NCBI GenBank assembly: GCA_946887345.1
Contig: CAMPKR010000122.1
Coordinates: 1 to 7,346 of the forward strand
DNA length: 7,346 nucleotides
Direction of reading: 5' to 3'
DNA from: an uncultured Bacteroidota bacterium
Lineage (GTDB): Bacteria > Bacteroidota > Bacteroidia > Chitinophagales > Chitinophagaceae
Shown here: piece after piece, positions 5,871 to 7,346 of the stretch
Numbering within the stretch: position 1 is the stretch's first letter
How the letters are laid out: every line of letters begins with the position of its first letter
Made by a program: the position numbers and the translations under genes
Notes under the pieces: generated by a model
The model's database searches: none
The model's input: only the letters and a program-made list of their open reading frames with translations
Told to the model about the DNA's origin: nothing

Positions 5871-7307
5871 TTGACAAAGTTTATAGCAACAATATTATTC
5901 GTAGTCTTTTCTATGCCTGCAGCTGTGCAGGCTAAAAATGACACGCTGTCTGCTGCTGATAAAAAAGCAATGGCCCTCGCCTATTGGAATTCCACTTATG
6001 GAAGTTTCTATTTTGCTGATAGCTTTTCGAGAGCCGGGGACAGCATCAATGCCGGTATTGCCCTGCAAAAGATATCACCATACTATCTATGGTACGAGTA
6101 TGAGCTGAGCCCTGCAAATATTGACTCTTTCCTCGGGGCCCAATACAAGCTCAGAGCCGAGGACCGGGAAACTTACAAAGCGGTATTCAACAGGGCCTGG
6201 AATAGCCACAAACCAGAAAGTTTTACAAGATTCAAAGCCTATCATGACGAAGACCAGGACATGCGGAACTTAACGAACGACTGTGGTACTGACATCAACT
6301 GTAGCGCTGCATCCAGGGCGATACGGCTTTCAGATAGCTTGCATGGCAATTACTTATACGAATACGTGAGCAAGAAAGGCTGGCCCTCATTTGAGGACGG
6401 CGGTGTGTATGCTTGTGTTCTTGCTATCCATGACCATGGGAGGCATGCGTTTTACCTACCTTATATAAAGCAAGCCGTACTGGATGGTCAAGCGCCGACG
6501 AGCCTATATGAACTAGTTGACCATTGGAAAAGAAGTGACTTCAGACTTGAGCGTTTCCTAAACGATCTCAGGACAAGAGAATATGCGAAAATAGACATCA
6601 GCGAACTAACAAAATTCGACAGTGCTGATCTTTTCAAGTTGATGATGCCACCGGACAGCACCCTTAAACTCATCGCTGAAACCACAAAGGAGCTATGCCC
6701 TCTCGACCATTACTTTATGAGCGAGGGAAGTTTGGATGACGACCAGAAATGGTGGAACAAATATCAATATAAAGGCAAGAATGCTGAAATAGGACAAATA
6801 CAGCAACTGATCCTGGATAACAGTTGCTACAACGAGGACAAGAAACGTGCATTAAGAGATGCAGAAAGGAATCAACATAAGCTGTGGTACAAAAGCGGAA
6901 TACGCGAAGAGGGTCCGTATAAAATGTATGTATACCTGGTAAGCGCGAGGGCCAAGCCCCCGGTTGAACGTTTGAAAACTGCTTCTGATACCTTCAGGTT
7001 ATATTTTGAGACCGACAAATTCATACTCACTCCAAGGCAGCAGATACGGCTGCAACATATCCTGGTGGACAGCATTGGCTTGTGTGATAATATCAGCATA
7101 TCGGGCTACGCAGATAACACAGGGGAAGAAAAACGAAACACAGAACTTTCCTCTCAAAGAGCAGAAGAAATACGGACCTACCTTACCGATACAGGCATTA
7201 AACCCGAGGCCATCCGCTATTGCAAGGGGAAAGGCGTGGCAAACCGCAATAATGGAGGTAAGCAAGTTGCTGAGGACCGCAGAGTAGACATAATTGTCAA
7301 ATATTAG
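5871..7307 (+). CDS. Secreted protein with a DUF6624-like region and C-terminal OmpA-like peptidoglycan-binding domain
   Basis: The protein has 478 residues and starts at TTG 5871. Upstream in frame, a stop lies at 5835-5837 with no ATG or GTG between, and the next ATG (5913) falls inside the signal peptide. Residues 1-21 form a signal peptidase I signal (hydrophobic core, then AVQA before Lys22); there is no lipobox. Residues about 125-222 resemble DUF6624, with DEDQDMR (126-132), SLHGNYLYEYVSKKGWP (156-172) and HDHGRHAFYLPYIKQAVLDG (187-206); that domain has no known function that I can name. Residues about 374-478 are an OmpA-like domain with GYADNTG (412-418) and NTELSSQRA (423-431). Asp415 and Arg430 lie 15 apart, as do the diaminopimelate-binding Asp271 and Arg286 of Acinetobacter OmpA, so peptidoglycan binding is likely intact. 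There is no transmembrane barrel, so I infer a periplasmic wall-anchored protein. Seven cysteines remain after signal cleavage. Whether it shares the lgt transcript is unclear. Confidence 0.85.
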   Translation: MTKFIATILFVVFSMPAAVQAKNDTLSAADKKAMALAYWNSTYGSFYFADSFSRAGDSINAGIALQKISPYYLWYEYELSPANIDSFLGAQYKLRAEDRETYKAVFNRAWNSHKPESFTRFKAYHDEDQDMRNLTNDCGTDINCSAASRAIRLSDSLHGNYLYEYVSKKGWPSFEDGGVYACVLAIHDHGRHAFYLPYIKQAVLDGQAPTSLYELVDHWKRSDFRLERFLNDLRTREYAKIDISELTKFDSADLFKLMMPPDSTLKLIAETTKELCPLDHYFMSEGSLDDDQKWWNKYQYKGKNAEIGQIQQLILDNSCYNEDKKRALRDAERNQHKLWYKSGIREEGPYKMYVYLVSARAKPPVERLKTASDTFRLYFETDKFILTPRQQIRLQHILVDSIGLCDNISISGYADNTGEEKRNTELSSQRAEEIRTYLTDTGIKPEAIRYCKGKGVANRNNGGKQVAEDRRVDIIVKY

Positions 7308-7346
7308 TAAGCTCTTCTGCCAGTAGTATTAACAATACCTTAATTT

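Noticed and set aside
7006..7287. A 93-codon open frame on the + strand inside the OmpA-like gene
   Set aside because: It overlaps the conserved OmpA-like domain in another frame and shows no protein-like motifs.
7326..7338. GTATT-AAC-AATAC hairpin after the OmpA-like gene
   Set aside because: Only a 5-bp, A:T-rich stem with no clear T-run before the window ends, so it cannot be called a terminator.

Overview
The window comes from a member of the Bacteroidota, most plausibly a Chitinophaga-like lineage, although the genus cannot be read from the sequence. The evidence is a DUF2723 membrane protein, a Bacteroidota-type Lgt with an altered catalytic signature, near-absence of Shine-Dalgarno sequences, signal peptides ending in the phylum's usual style, and a TTG-N19-TAnnTTTG promoter in front of a tRNA gene. 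This looks like an ordinary chromosomal neighbourhood. I see no transposase, integrase, CRISPR array or defence cassette. No stretch longer than about 110 bases lacks a gene or RNA.

Layout, left to right. (1) The C-terminal ~956 residues of a DUF2723 polytopic membrane protein, cut by the left edge and closed by a strong intrinsic terminator. (2) A markedly AT-richer gene for a small secreted protein of unknown function. Its start codon lies 5 nt after a TAnnTTTG box, which suggests a leaderless or nearly leaderless mRNA. (3) A 14-bp perfect hairpin that can terminate transcription from both sides. It ends 2 nt from the encoded CCA of a leftward tRNA-Cys(GCA), which has its own well-formed promoter. 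(4) Rightward, after a 59-bp divergent gap, a uridine-phosphorylase-like nucleoside phosphorylase, then lgt 44 bp later. (5) A 62-bp gap almost filled by a long imperfect dyad (5817-5868), then a TTG-initiated gene for a secreted protein. That protein joins a DUF6624-like region to a C-terminal OmpA-like peptidoglycan-binding domain.

The proteins lean towards the cell envelope: a GT-C-like membrane protein, the lipoprotein-modifying enzyme Lgt, and a periplasmic peptidoglycan-anchored protein. The nucleoside phosphorylase is a salvage enzyme with no obvious link to them. The phosphorylase, lgt and possibly the OmpA-like gene could share a transcript, since no conventional terminator is visible between them. 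The best leads for follow-up are the dyad abutting the TTG start, the DUF6624-like/OmpA architecture, the tRNA-Cys bidirectional terminator and the leaderless-style start. None amounts to a clearly new system.
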